DNA of 64,000 nt from Pisaster brevispinus. Taxonomy: Eukaryota; Echinodermata; Asteroidea; Forcipulatida; Asteriidae. This document shows, in pieces, positions 33,501 through 38,636 of the stretch. A program made the translations under genes and the position numbers. The notes under the pieces are model-generated. The model searched no databases and had not been told where the DNA came from. It saw nothing but the letters and a program-made list of their open reading frames with translations. The stretch is from contig JAMKCF010000020.1 in assembly GCA_023634235.1 (NCBI GenBank), forward strand, positions 5,208,001-5,272,000, written 5' to 3'. How positions within the stretch are numbered: position 1 is the stretch's first letter; every line of letters starts with the position of its first letter.

Positions 33501-35931
33501 TGCAGTTTCGATGAGAAGCAATTCAACACAACCAAACGGTTTTTAAAAATACCTTTTTAAAATCTAGGTTAATTATTTAAAAGCTATCGCCATTCGATAG
33601 GGAAACTTTTGTTACACTCTATTTTCTGCGTGGGAACCGTTGTGGAATTTAACAAGACATATTTCCAAGAACACTGCTCAAAAGTTGTTAGAAGTAATAG
33701 CAAGGGCAATAAGAAATCCGTTGTTTACAAACTTTTCTTTTAATATTTAGAGCGCGTCCTCGTGTGAGGGTTGAACACGTAATTTTGGGGTCGTTATATC
33801 AAGTACATTCTCTAGGATAGTTTGCAGTAAACACATGCATAACACAAAGCTGGAAATGTCATGCGCCCTGTGGAGAGAACCCCCGAAAAAGAAAAGTCAT
33901 AATTTCTGATAGTGTAGACTTTTATATGCATGTTTGACATGCGCGTGATTGCAATGATTACTGGGACTTTCGCAATAGTTTCACGCTCGTCAAAATGCGT
34001 TTAGATGCAAGGCTGAGGGGCCAACGAAAAAAGACGTGATTACGTTTAAGTGTCCGTGACCTTTCGTCATACAACTAGGTTTTCATCAATATTATCCATG
34101 TAAGAACTAGTGTTTTCATTATGCTAAATGGCCACCATTCAATAAATCAAAATGTCATAAATCATCATTTATTTAAAATGTCATAAATCCAGTTATTTAC
34201 GGTAAAAAGTAGTTTAATTGTCACGTTTCGGCCATATCGTCACTGTTTTCACGAAGAGGCAATTCTTCAAAAAATCACACATTTTGGCAAATCAGTGTTT
34301 TTACATATTATTTTGGATGTTATTAGTGACATCAACATTTTCCCCAAGTTTCAAGTGTTAAATCGTTGTTTTTCTAATTACGCTAATTAGCACAAGGACG
34401 ATTTTACCAAACTCCCACTTTTGCGTTTTCACGAACAGCCACAATTAGATTTTCCATTTTTTACATTGAACTACATAGCGATGGCACGGTGCCAAAAACG
34501 ACTACTCTGCATTTTGAGTTTTCACGAAGAGGCATTTTGTGTGACCTAGATAAATTTAGTTTTCACGAACAGACACTCGTCGTTTACGCATTGGTTTGTA
34601 CACGACGCGCTGCATACAGACCTCGTTCGCGCAATTTTCACGAAGAGAAACTCGTGTTAAACAGTTAATTACTCATTAATTAAACTCACTGTAATGAACA
34701 TAACAACATATTTGCACGGTTTAGGATCTCTGTTTTCATGCTTGGAAAAATGTCAACGTTTAGATGGCAAACAGTGTCCGAAACAATGATTTCAAAAATA
34801 GTTTAACTTCAAACGCGATTTTCTCCAAACATGAAAGTTTGGCTGCTGGGGCAAAATTGCCTCTTCGTGAAAACAGTGACGATATGTGAACTAACCATCT
34901 TTCACGTAAAATTCGTCAGTAGGCCTACATACGATCGTGTGTGAATTTTAGTTTGACGGAAGTGGTGACGTCATACAACACATCTACACAAGTTTCTTAC
35001 GTTCATGTTCAGGTACTCGTGCATCAGTGATGACGTCACCTGAGATTTACTAATTTTTCTTACGTTCGTCGTTCAGGTACACGTGCATTTAAACCGCTCT
35101 AATAGTTGTCGGACCTAAACACTGTCTAGGACTCGCTGAACCGAGGTTAAGAATGCTAGTAAGTGGCCAAAAAGAGGGGGCTTTGCCCCATTTATGTCAC
35201 GCGTTGCTTCAACACACAAGGGGTGGTCTTGTACGTAAATAATAGCCGTAACTGCACAGTAAGAGGAGAATGGTGACCGCAGGCGCAGAATTCGGCGGTA
35301 AGCAGAGCTATGAAATTAGGCCCGATGTGCTTCATGCCTTGCTTCATTCATAAACTCCTCTTAATCAAATCAAAAAGAACTTAACTTAGCACAGATAAAC
35401 TTGCGTATCTAGAAACAAGTTACTTCTGCATACAGCTTCTGTGTTTTTATTTAATTTTTTTCATTGCCGGTTGTCATTTTCGTGGGTCTCGCCCGTCTTT
35501 GTCTTTACACGGTGGGAACCACGGGAGAGTGGCTGTCTCCGAACGGGCCACCAAGTTGGAATTTAAAATTGATTTAATAAATCAATAATTTTGAAAAGTT
35601 TGCATTTTTTGGTAAATATTTTGAAACTGACCTTTGTGTCTTTTTGCGAAATGACAATCTCGTAGCCGGGCAGAACATTCGGGTTAGCATTGATGTCTCT
35701 AGCGGCCATCATTGTGGCTGGGAGTTGCGCTTGCCCTCCTGCCCAGTACCCGGTCATGGGGTACAACCCCAAGATGTGGAGTTTGGTGACGTTCGAACTA
35801 CACGCTCCGTGCTGGGCGATAACGGTGAACAACACGAAGAAGAAGGCCAAGGCTAACGGTGACCATCCGCCCGCTATTGTTGTTCCTCTCTGCACGCGCC
35901 GTGGATATCTAATTACGCCGGTCGTGAACAT
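366..35931 (-). CDS. GABBR-like: GABA-B receptor-like class C GPCR, N-terminal 511 residues (11 exons, 3' part outside window)
   Basis: Metabotropic GABA receptor family, acting at the plasma membrane through G proteins. The coding join on the minus strand is 35931-35632, 17737-17597, 16500-16330, 11080-10979, 9728-9614, 6382-6234, 5002-4852, 3715-3618, 2904-2841, 1511-1419 and 516-366: 1535 nt, open throughout, every border AG/GT. Residues about 24-45 are a hydrophobic signal peptide; about 50-455 form the Venus-flytrap domain; about 479-504 are the first transmembrane helix. Family landmarks are MTGYWAGGQ (59-67), GGGCS (126-130), LSYSASSP (148-155), [11 protein letters not shown] (249-259), GWY (277-279) and [10 protein letters not shown] (348-357). 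Cysteines 101/129 and 259/293 sit where GABAB1 has disulfides. The start is the first ATG after an in-frame TAA. The seven-helix core and any coiled coil lie beyond the left edge. The GABA-binding positions favour a GABAB1-type subunit over a GABAB2-type one, but an orphan paralogue is possible. Confidence 0.93.
849..957. repeat. GGGTCA-rich foldback element
   Basis: A member of the dispersed family built on GGGTCA/TGACCC words, with CCCATTTCTG and GGGTCCC blocks shared with copies near 25024, 25905, 38160, 40472, 58300, 60308 and 60662. Confidence 0.6.
1014..1192. mobile_element. Foldback MITE, GGGCCCAATTT/TTAAGCA family (degraded)
   Basis: Begins GGGCCCAATTT. Internal TGCTTAGCAATTTTCT and ATTTTGGCTGGTAA blocks are shared with the better copy at 7365-7559. 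The ends are decayed. Confidence 0.6.
1268..1404. mobile_element. Foldback MITE, GGTGGCAG/CTGCCACC family
   Basis: Imperfect terminal inverted repeats: GGGACGCTGGGTGGCAG at left and CTGCCACCTAGCGTCCC at right, around a GCGCATGC-containing centre. A second copy is at 15319-15460. It stops 14 bp short of exon 10 of the GABA-B-like gene. Confidence 0.8.
1419..1511 (-). CDS. GABBR-like: GABA-B-like exon 10: end of the Venus-flytrap domain
   Basis: Residues 431-461 plus one base, bounded by taacag and gttagt. The translation [12 protein letters not shown]...GYEEIHWP matches the segment of GABAB1 that precedes the membrane linker (the region with W-S-x-x-D-x-W-I-G-G). Its donor lies only 14 bp from an inverted-repeat element at 1268-1404. 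Confidence 0.88.
1620..1800. repeat. Diverged relative of the TTTTCACGAA foldback
   Basis: Shares TAATTAGCA-containing and TTTTCACGAAG/GTGACGATAT blocks with 34233-34886. Too decayed to place its ends. Confidence 0.45.
2293..2510. mobile_element. Foldback element, CACTGCAAAAA/GGTGTTAAAA family
   Basis: Ends are GCACTGCAAA and TTGCAGTGTGC. Inside, GGTGTTAAAA/AACACC half-palindromes and TACCTAAGAGAGAATCAAA mirror GATTCTTTTTTCGGTATC. One of seven copies in the window. Confidence 0.8.
2841..2904 (-). CDS. GABBR-like: GABA-B-like exon 9: small Venus-flytrap exon
   Basis: Only 64 nt: residues 410-430 ([21 protein letters not shown]) plus one base, between aacag and gtagga. It corresponds to the GVSGHVVFDASGSR strand-turn-strand of GABAB1. 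It is too short to appear as a stand-alone frame; the border signals and the phase (0 in, 1 out) support it. Confidence 0.85.
3115..3240. mobile_element. CACAAAGAGCTA/CATCTTAAG element (GTGACGTCAC family)
   Basis: Shares CCACAAAGAGCTA, TCTTAATTG, GTGATGTCACAATAC and GACAACTCATCTTAAG with copies near 7183, 10161, 10492, 10685, 10846 and 41331. Confidence 0.7.
3618..3715 (-). CDS. GABBR-like: GABA-B-like exon 8: Venus-flytrap lobe 2
   Basis: 98 nt between ttttag and gtaaga. It completes Asp377 across the junction and encodes [17 protein letters not shown]...FEGVS (378-409), matching the GABAB1 segment with LEDFNYNNQTITD and SFEGVSG. An N-V-T sequon is present. Confidence 0.88.
4341..4691. mobile_element. 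MITE-like element with CTACGAAAGCCCATA ends and an internal 21-bp minisatellite
   Basis: Left GGCTACGAAAGCCCATAGGC and right GTTTATGGGCTTTCGTAG are inverted copies. Between them, about seven 21-bp units reading roughly GTTATTACGGATTCACGATC occupy 4384-4535, followed by inverted units (GTAATAACGGACTGT). Frames on both strands stay open across the array because 21 is a multiple of three, which does not indicate a gene. Confidence 0.85.
4852..5002 (-). CDS. GABBR-like: GABA-B-like exon 7: Venus-flytrap segment with the conserved ligand Glu
   Basis: 151 nt between tttcag and gtacgc, residues 327-376 plus one base. [19 protein letters not shown] aligns with FQEAPLAYDAIWALALAL of GABAB1. Glu351 takes the place of Glu349, which in the human structure contacts the ligand amino group. 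Confidence 0.9.
5624..5905. mobile_element. GGAGCTCTGGAAGTG foldback element, copy 1
   Basis: Begins ACGGAGCTCTGGAAGTG, then GATAATTTACTGCAGGATG. The interior is rich in GGATGTCGAC/GACATC words. Related to 38637-38987 and 50919-51393, where the right inverted end is clearer. Confidence 0.65.
5950..6030 (-). repeat. tRNA-derived SINE head
   Basis: On the minus strand, TAGCTGAGTTGTTAGAGCGG (A box, 6020-6001) and GGTTCAAGTCC (B box, 5976-5966) start 44 nt apart, the spacing of a tRNA. Acceptor-stem pairing and a 3' end are not tRNA-like. The same head occurs at 14460-14580 and 39690-39750, so this is a SINE rather than a tRNA gene. Confidence 0.7.
6234..6382 (-). CDS. GABBR-like: GABA-B-like exon 6: Venus-flytrap hinge, conserved Trp278
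   Basis: 149 nt between caatag and gtaggc. It completes Gly277 across the junction and encodes [16 protein letters not shown]... (278-326). GWY aligns with GWYADNWF of GABAB1, whose Trp278 stacks on the ligand. Cys293 probably pairs with Cys259. A repeat with ends reading GGCC(g/c)TTTTCG lies 35 bp upstream of the acceptor (6417-6562). Confidence 0.9.
6417..6562. mobile_element. MITE with GGCCGTTTTCGAAACC ends, copy 1
   Basis: Terminal inverted repeats are GGCCCTTTTCGGAACTACG and CAGTTTCGAAAAGGGC, with CTTGGGCTTGAGCTCCG mirrored by CCCAAGCCCAAAG. Related to 49653-49786 and 61344-61486. It lies 35 bp from the acceptor of GABA-B-like exon 6. Confidence 0.75.
7183..7311. mobile_element. CACAAAGAGCTA element (reverse orientation)
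   Basis: GGCCGATTTCACAAAGACA at left and TCATTGTGAAATTGGCC at right. The centre has TTGTATTGTGACATCACAC, the reverse of the family core. Confidence 0.7.
7365..7559. mobile_element. Foldback MITE, GGGCCCAATTTCATAGAGC family, best copy
   Basis: Left GGGCCCAATTTCATAGAGCC and right GCTCTATGAAATTGGGTCC form long inverted ends, extending inward as GCTTAAGCACAAAA and TTTTTGTGCTTAAGC. Internally non-coding. Confidence 0.88.
7628..9010 (+). repeat. Diverged direct duplication (7628-8020 and 8738-9010)
   Basis: Both segments start GGGTAATCTCTCT, followed by an AGTAGTA(A/C)TGGCT block, and later share TTTAGGGAA, CTTTAAAAGCTTTT-like and CAACAGGGAGT-like blocks in the same order. Heavily diverged; limits approximate. 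The stretch between holds no recognised gene. Confidence 0.45.
9038..9574. mobile_element. 540-bp inverted-repeat element, TTGTGATG...ATTTTCCAATA family
   Basis: Left TTGTGATGTACTCATTTTCC and right GGAAAATGACTTCATCACAA are inverted ends. The interior has paired AGAGCGAAATTTGAAACATG and TTTTACACCATTTTAACA blocks. A decayed copy is at 59037-59488. No open frame of note. Confidence 0.75.
9614..9728 (-). CDS. GABBR-like: GABA-B-like exon 5: Venus-flytrap segment with Tyr250
   Basis: 115 nt between tctcag and gttagt, residues 239-276 plus one base. [21 protein letters not shown] aligns closely with ARIIVGLFYETEARKVFC of GABAB1. Tyr250 and Cys259 fall on the same numbers as in the human structure numbering. 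Confidence 0.93.
10161..10298. mobile_element. CACAAAGAACTAAG element, cluster member 1
   Basis: Begins GGCCGATTTCACAAAGAAC and ends TTAGTGCTTTGTGAAATC, which are inverted ends. First of four elements within 810 bp. Confidence 0.75.
10318..10460. repeat. GGGTCA-rich element between cluster members
   Basis: Contains CTGGGTCAGTTT, GAGTCAGTTTGACCC and GACCCCCCTGGATCCG words of the GGGTCA family. It separates the first and second members of the neighbouring cluster. Confidence 0.5.
10492..10638. mobile_element. CACAAAGAGCTAA element, cluster member 2
   Basis: CCATTCCACAAAGAGCTAAC to TTAGTGCTTTGTGAAACC, with AAGTGTGACGTCGCAATAC in the centre. Confidence 0.75.
10685..10842. mobile_element. CACAAAGAACTA element, cluster member 3
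   Basis: GATTTCACAAAGAACTATAC to GTGATTTGTGAATTCGACC, with a full TGACGTCA in AAGTGTGACGTCACAAATAC. Confidence 0.72.
10846..10966. mobile_element. CACAAAGAGCTA-family element, cluster member 4, abutting exon 4
   Basis: Contains CATTGATCTTAACTGCCAAT, AAGTGTGACGTCACACTAC and GACAACTCATCTTAAGATG, ending about 13 bp from the GABA-B-like exon 4 donor. It appears truncated at the exon side. Confidence 0.68.
10979..11080 (-). CDS. GABBR-like: GABA-B-like exon 4: Venus-flytrap lobe 2
   Basis: 102 nt between attacag and gtaacc, residues 205-238: [20 protein letters not shown] and so on to ENIK. It matches the [21 protein letters not shown] stretch of GABAB1 and carries an N-V-T sequon. The exon is tightly framed by mobile-element debris: a cluster of four related elements begins 13 bp beyond its donor side, and a reverse-transcriptase fragment begins about 50 bp before its acceptor side. 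Confidence 0.9.
11131..11223 (+). pseudogene. Fragment of a LINE-type reverse transcriptase
   Basis: The translation [20 protein letters not shown], then [10 protein letters not shown], carries the F-A-D-D active-site box of non-LTR retrotransposon reverse transcriptases. The usual context is (L/I)[13 protein letters not shown]...QAQELL. Only about 31 residues survive; a foldback element follows at 11258. It lies antisense to the GABA-B-like gene, about 50 bp from exon 4, and is a relic without function. Confidence 0.7.
11258..11355. mobile_element. CACTGCAAAAA/GGTGTTAAAA foldback, left half only
   Basis: CACTGCAAAAACTGGGGGTG and GAAGAGAGAATCAAAATTAA match the left half of the family. The mirrored half is missing here; a shrunken terminal-plus-half piece sits at 11747-11812. 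Confidence 0.7.
12404..12544. mobile_element. Foldback with CGCAAGTCTCG ends
   Basis: GCGCAAGTCTCGTGCGTGTT and ATACGCGCGAGACTTGCAC are inverted, and GGGACCACTTTGTTCC is central. Fragments of the family occur at 11437-11478, 24400-24445 and 53728-53785. Confidence 0.65.
12765..13090. repeat. Dispersed repeat beginning GTCTGTGTACGTTTGGTAAT
   Basis: A GGTAAT(C/T)-headed interspersed repeat with AAAACGTTACCACC and similar words. The GGTAATTGTC-headed block at 23365-23665 and those near 28870 and 49850 have a related layout. General resemblance only; no coding potential. Confidence 0.45.
13100..14400. other. Intron sequence without recognised gene; degenerate TTTTTGCATCGCATTTTT motif
   Basis: AT-rich intron of the GABA-B-like gene. 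At 13845-13990 the word TTTTTGC(A/G)TCGCATTTTT recurs three times, giving a misleading Lys/Cys/Asp-rich minus-strand frame. A GTGACGTCA site follows at 14026. Nothing else recognised. Confidence 0.5.
14460..14585. repeat. Two head-to-head tRNA-derived SINE pieces forming a hairpin
   Basis: ACTGGAGCGGGACTTGAACC at left and its mirror GATTCAAGTTCCACTCCAGT at right surround CACCGGTACGTTAATCCGG, which looks like a tRNA anticodon arm (possibly Thr-like). Outer flanks GTTTGAACAAAGAAA and TTCTTTGTTTAAAC extend the palindrome. Confidence 0.7.
15319..15460. mobile_element. Foldback MITE, GGTGGCAG/CTGCCACC family, copy 2
   Basis: ATGCTAGGTGGCAGCAGACT and AGTCTGCTGCCACCTAGCG are near-perfect inverted ends. 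The centre (GAGCATGCGCACATTACC) is the reverse of the copy at 1268-1404. Confidence 0.82.
16330..16500 (-). CDS. GABBR-like: GABA-B-like exon 3: Venus-flytrap segment with Ser153 and a Phe at the His170 position
   Basis: 171 nt between cgacag and gtatgt, residues 148-204. [20 protein letters not shown] matches [20 protein letters not shown] of GABAB1. Ser153 and Ser154 are kept, while Gly151 becomes Ser and His170 becomes Phe (RMFPP). [10 protein letters not shown] matches GWKKIATIQQ. Confidence 0.92.
17206..17250. repeat. G-run and C-run hairpin
   Basis: A run of G's with one A (17209-17221) is followed after GCGCTCCCAAAACGGATG by ten C's. Low-complexity and able to pair with itself. Confidence 0.7.
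17597..17737 (-). CDS. GABBR-like: GABA-B-like exon 2: Venus-flytrap lobe 1 with Ser130
   Basis: 141 nt between gtgtag and gtaaag, residues 101-147. [16 protein letters not shown] aligns with CDPGQATKYLYELLYN of GABAB1, and [14 protein letters not shown] with PGCSSVSTLVAEA. Cys101 and Cys129 would form the lobe-1 disulfide; Ser130 is a ligand-contact position. Confidence 0.93.
17738..19460. other. Intron 1 (left part), nothing recognised
   Basis: AT-rich, without exon-like frames. A G-rich tract GGGGTGGGGTGGGGGTGG (18003-18020) is the only notable motif. Confidence 0.5.
19463..19765 (+). repeat. Dispersed repeat, family starting ACACTGGTCAG, copy 2
   Basis: Matches 1-300 in the same orientation with many substitutions and small gaps. 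Confidence 0.75.
19766..19840 (+). repeat. Probable retrotransposon 3' tail
   Basis: CCCAGTGTGGGATAATAAAG followed by repeated TTATC units is the kind of terminus left by 5'-truncated LINEs. The upstream body is missing. Confidence 0.5.
19900..20150. mobile_element. CCCATTTCATGACTCTGCTTACCGCC element
   Basis: A variant of the CCCAATTTCATAG family with CTGCTTACCGCC and TAACCTGTGAAATACGCTTG blocks. Closest relative is 32430-32675. Confidence 0.6.
20333..20592. mobile_element. Foldback MITE, GCCCAATTTCATA family
   Basis: GGGCCCAATTTCATAAGCTC at left and AGCTCTATGAAATTGGGC at right. The middle contains GGTATCCTGCTCATCTCTGC as in the copy at 7365-7559. Confidence 0.72.
20685..20892. mobile_element. 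Foldback element, CACTGCAAAAA family
   Basis: TCACTGCAAAAAC and GTTTTTGCAGTG-type ends, with the two GGTGTTA-palindrome halves mirrored about GGCAGAGACTAGTGTTAT. Confidence 0.82.
21130..21285 (+). repeat. Short direct repeat with GTCCCCG
   Basis: AACAAAAGAGGACAATAGGG and AACAAAAGAGGGACAATAGG, each followed by GGTCCCCGATTGG-like sequence, lie 100 bp apart. Confidence 0.55.
22528..22758. mobile_element. Foldback element, CACTGCAAAAA family, most symmetric copy
   Basis: CACTGCAAAAACCGGG and CCCAGTTTTTGCAGTG are inverted ends. Internal GGTGTTAAAATAACACTAAT mirrors GGTGTTATTTTAACACC, giving nested hairpins. Confidence 0.87.
23365..23665. repeat. Dispersed repeat with CACATTGGTAATTGTCAAAA
   Basis: Interspersed block including AACCTGTGAAAAAGCTCAAT; it shares an ACCTGTGAAAA block with the copy at 28870. 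No coding content. Confidence 0.5.
24875..25165. repeat. Element fragments: GGTTTGCGGTAACACCAT piece, then GGGTCA-family copy
   Basis: 24897-24935 shares GGTTTGCGGT(A/G)ACACCAT with the foldback at 43769-43914. From 25024 the words GAGTCAGTTTGACACGATTT and TGGGTCAGTTTGACACA recur four times before a GGGACCC block and a CAGAGTGT end. Confidence 0.6.
25905..26125. mobile_element. GGGTCA-family element
   Basis: ACCCGGATTCCGGGTCGC at left and CAATTCTGACCCGGCAG at right, ending GAGAGTGT. The ACTCT/AGAGT ends recur in most copies. Confidence 0.65.
26799..27001. repeat. Inverted repeat TATTTTTGACC(G)C...GAGGGCG
   Basis: TATTTTTGACCGCATGAGGG (from 26801) and CGCCCTCACGTGGTCAAAAA (from 26977) are imperfect inverted copies about 150 bp apart; a possible small foldback. 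Confidence 0.5.
27002..28869. other. Intron 1 stretch, nothing recognised
   Basis: AT-rich, no exon with splice borders and family similarity, no clear repeat copy. The 66-residue frame at 28308 has no recognisable domain. Confidence 0.5.
28870..29230. repeat. Dispersed repeat with CAGATTTGGTGGAGCTGACA
   Basis: Contains GTGTGATCAACCATATACAT. The copy at 49850-50170 carries the reverse words (ATGTATATGGTTGATCACAC, GGTAGAGCTGAC in related order), so this is an interspersed family. Confidence 0.65.
30995..31830 (-). repeat. Pieces of the ACACTGGTCAG-family repeat (reverse)
   Basis: 30995-31150 has GGAACCTGTTTGGTTGCAA and GGTTAAGAGCGTTTGTTTTT, matching 41600-41700. 31690-31800 has CATACCGATTTTGTACGCAA, matching 41835. 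Unrelated-looking sequence lies between. Confidence 0.55.
31861..31881 (+). repeat. CA dinucleotide microsatellite
   Basis: About ten AC units in intron 1. Confidence 0.9.
32430..32675. mobile_element. CCCAATTTCATAGCTCTGCTTACCGCC element
   Basis: Starts GCCCAATTTCATAGCTCTGC and ends GCTGATGAAATTGGGCCC, with CTGTGCAAGCGCCGAATTT inside. Its left end is part of the inverted arm of the 3-kb unit. Confidence 0.65.
34233..34886. mobile_element. Foldback with perfect 32-bp inverted ends, TTTTCACGAAGAGG family
   Basis: 34233-34264 and 34855-34886 are exact reverse complements (core CACTGTTTTCACGAAGAGGC). Inside, TTTTCACGAA(G/C)AG recurs at about 34427, 34529, 34560 and 34636. No coding capacity. 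Nested in the 3-kb inverted unit. Confidence 0.85.
35632..35931 (-). CDS. GABBR-like: GABA-B-like exon 1: start codon, signal peptide and start of the Venus-flytrap domain
   Basis: 300 nt, residues 1-100, ending AAG before gtcagt. The first ATG (35931-35929) follows an in-frame TAA, so no upstream ATG start is possible in this exon. Residues 1-22 are basic, then [18 protein letters not shown] is the hydrophobic core and HGACSS a plausible cleavage region. [19 protein letters not shown] follows, the first strand and the W-x-G-G loop of the family; Trp63 is at the place of GABAB1 Trp65. A TTG four codons upstream keeps the frame open but is unlikely as a start. Confidence 0.9.
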
Positions 35932-36170
35932 AGTTACAGGCAAATAGCTTCTGCTACTGTCTTACAAGCGAGATGAAGAAATCTGCACGTACCAACCTTT
36001 AAATGTTTCCAAAAAAGTCTCTCTCGCAAAAAAACCCAACTGTGTGGTAGTTTTATAAACAAGGAACAGTGAAGTTACACGTGTGTAATGCTGGCAGAGA
36101 GAATTTACTTGCAGCCGATGCGCAACTCTCCAGGAAGCGGAATAATTCCCTGAAATCAAGTGCAGCTTGC

Positions 36171-36180
36171 CTTTTTTATA
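36171..36180 (-). promoter_or_regulatory. Possible TATA box of the GABA-B-like gene
   Basis: On the minus strand this reads TATAAAAAAG, 240 bp upstream of the ATG. A start site 25-35 bp further on would give a 5' UTR of roughly 210 nt without needing another exon. This is inference from position and motif only. Confidence 0.35.
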
Positions 36181-36299
36181 TCCCCAGCACGAAGTATCAC
36201 ATCGCTTTCAAAATAGAACTTCAAGCGAAGTGGATGAGCATTGTGGTTAGAAAGGCTCCCAGTTGACAGCACCAATCATGGGTGCTCTCTGTTGTGTGT

Positions 36300-37850
36300 G
36301 ATAATGAAGCGCTTCGTCCGTGCGGCACCGTGCTTGCGCGCGATGATGACAACAGCGTATTTATTGTCAGGAGTATGCGGCCCAATGATTGGTCTAAACA
36401 GCAACGACACGTTCTCGTGAGAAATCCATTCTAATCGAATTCGTACATACGGGGTTCAACGTGTAATCAGATTGCAAACTTTATTCAATGGTGGTTTCCT
36501 TCCCGATGTACATTTTCTCGCGTGTTTTACCGTGTAAGTCTCGCGTCGAAAAGACCACCATCGAGCTTCCGGGCACCTCTGAGACATCAGCTATGGGAGT
36601 TGACGCGTACGCAATTTTGTGTGACGTTGATTAATTTTGTCCCCATCACTTTTTTCCCACACTAAAACATATTGGAGGAATTGCTACATTTAAAACTTAA
36701 AACGCAGTAAACAAAATTAAGATAAACAAGGGAAAATTCTGAAAAAGTTAAGAAATATTGCTTGACCTCTTACATACGGTTCGAAGGGACAAACTGCGAA
36801 TTTACGCTGACTGTATATGGTACGCAAACCGTTTTTGACTGCACAGACAAACCGAAGTTATGCAATATTTGAAAGCAGCATAAGTGCCTAGTTACCAAGC
36901 ACGAAAAGATCTTGTGTCGCATAGATTTTGTGGGACGTTGCATAATGGAGTCGCCTGGACAACGACGTCCAAATTCGCGAAGTTTGGGTACCGTACTTTT
37001 ACTAAATGCTGCAGCTTGCTCGAGTAACGATATCAATTTAATTTCATTTAATTGTTTAAGGTTTCAAAACTGACGTTGGAATTAAGCTCGGCTTAAAAAT
37101 AACTACCTTTCCAAGATTTTCGAGTACTTAGAATTTACAATTTGCATTAATCAAACTTTTATTTTTTTCAAAACGTATTCATTGGATGCAATTGATAAAA
37201 ACAGCACACTACAAGTTCTGCTATGCGAACTGCACGGAAGTCAAGATTCTCGCGAAAACCCGTAAGCTCTCGATGTCAGCTTACACAATCTACTCTTGTC
37301 TCTAGGTTACTGTACTGTCTTTGAGGATACCATGGTTCCATGTGGACATTAAAAACGATGAGACTATAAACAATAATCATATTGAAAACAAATTAATCAT
37401 ATCTTACATTACACAATATTTTAAAATACAATATTACCTATAAGTGTACTCCAAAACAGCGCCCTCTTTAGCTCAAGCTTAAGGTAATTGGAGGCCGGGC
37501 GTTTTCTGCGGAATAAAAAAGAAGCGAGAGGAAAATAAGAATCGAGAGTGAGGCCAAGGCTGGGGTTTCGAGCAGACACGAAGTGCTTGATGAACCGACA
37601 TCTTTAAGAATCGTAACCTTCTCTCAAATCGGATTTCCATTAGTGAATTGACCAAATTATTTATTTTATGAATAAAACGAACCGCGCCTTAAACCCGTAT
37701 AATTATTCGCGTACAGCTACCCGCACGTCTTGACCGTATACACAAACAATTAATTGTGGTCTAACTGTTTGAGTACAGTTTTTTGGAAATGAAACAAGAG
37801 ATATATAACAATATAACAGCTCTCGCTAAGATGATAGCTCAAAGACTGAA
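36300..37850. other. Upstream flank of the GABA-B-like gene, nothing recognised
   Basis: No exon-like frame with splice borders and no clear repeat. The minus frame of 88 codons at 36770-37036 shows no recognisable domain. Confidence 0.5.
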
Positions 37851-37857
37851 GATACTA

Positions 37858-38105
37858 CAAAGGTGCTTGGTTAGAACTAGAACGAGAAATGAGGAAACTA
37901 TAAAGGTGCTTGTTTAGAACTAGAACTATAATGATGAGACTACAGGTGCTTGCTTAGAACTAGAATTAGAATTGAGAAGACTATAAAGGTGCTTGCTTAG
38001 AACTAGTTCTAGAACTAGAAAATAATGAGGATACTATAAAGGTGCTTGTTTGGAACTAGAACTAGAAATGAGGACACTATAAAGGTGCTTGCTTAGAACT
38101 AGAAT
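37858..38105 (+). repeat. Minisatellite of about 42 bp, six units
   Basis: Each unit contains AGGTGCTTG(C/G/T)TTAGAACTAG followed by a variable AGAA/TGAGGA stretch and ACTATAA. Unit starts (aggtgc) are at 37861, 37903, 37944, 37987, 38040 and 38083; one unit is 53 bp because of extra CTAGTT-type copies. Confidence 0.88.
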
Positions 38106-38159
38106 GCCGGAATGAACAACGACTGTTCCGTATTCCTCATACGCACCAGCCATCCTAAT

Positions 38160-38325
38160 GCATAGAACCTGACCAATTTCCGGGTCAGGCTGACCCGGGA
38201 AATGGTTAAAACATGGGATTTTACTCGGATTCTTTGTCAACTTGACTCACTTCTGGGTCTTTTTGACACAGAAATGGGTCAGGCCCCACGAGACCCGGAC
38301 CCGGAAGTTGTTTGTAGAGTGTATG
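38160..38325. mobile_element. GGGTCA-family element
   Basis: CCGGGTCAGGCTGACCCGG, CATTTCTGGGTC and CCCACGAGACCCGGACCCGG words, ending TTTGTAGAGTGTATG. Confidence 0.65.
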
Positions 38326-38636
38326 GCTTAAAAGTCAGTTCAAATAAGGAGGTTTTATCCGACCGGGAGTGGAACATTTATTCTGTAAATGACAAACCTT
38401 GATTGATATATGCACTACTACACAACATGGTTCTTTCAACAGTGTATTGCTATACCGAAGGGGTTGACGTTTTTAGTGACTTCACATTAATGTCACCGCA
38501 ACATAACTCAGCAATTGAAGACAATTGTACAACATCAGGTTCAGAGGAGTAAATTAACTTCAGTCGTTTAATTTTCAACGAACACCCCCCCCCCAAATGC
38601 ACCCGTGAAAATTACATCGAATTGCGATGTCATTTC

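Larger units (their letters stand above)
32369..35388. mobile_element. 3-kb unit bounded by about 130-bp inverted arms
   Basis: Arm 32369-32500 and arm 35255-35388 are reverse complements with only a few mismatches. They share TTCTTTTTGATTTGATTAAG, GCAAGGCATGAAGCACATCG, CTGCTTACCGCCGAATTCTG and GGTCACCATTCTCC. The enclosed 2.75 kb has no transposase-like frame. Interpretation: a large non-autonomous foldback element, or an inverted duplication of a shorter repeat. It lies in intron 1, 244 bp from GABA-B-like exon 1. Confidence 0.75.

Noticed and set aside
36770..37036. 88-codon minus frame upstream of the receptor gene
   Set aside because: Considered as an upstream exon, but it has no signal or splice logic and the receptor start is already supported by an in-frame stop.
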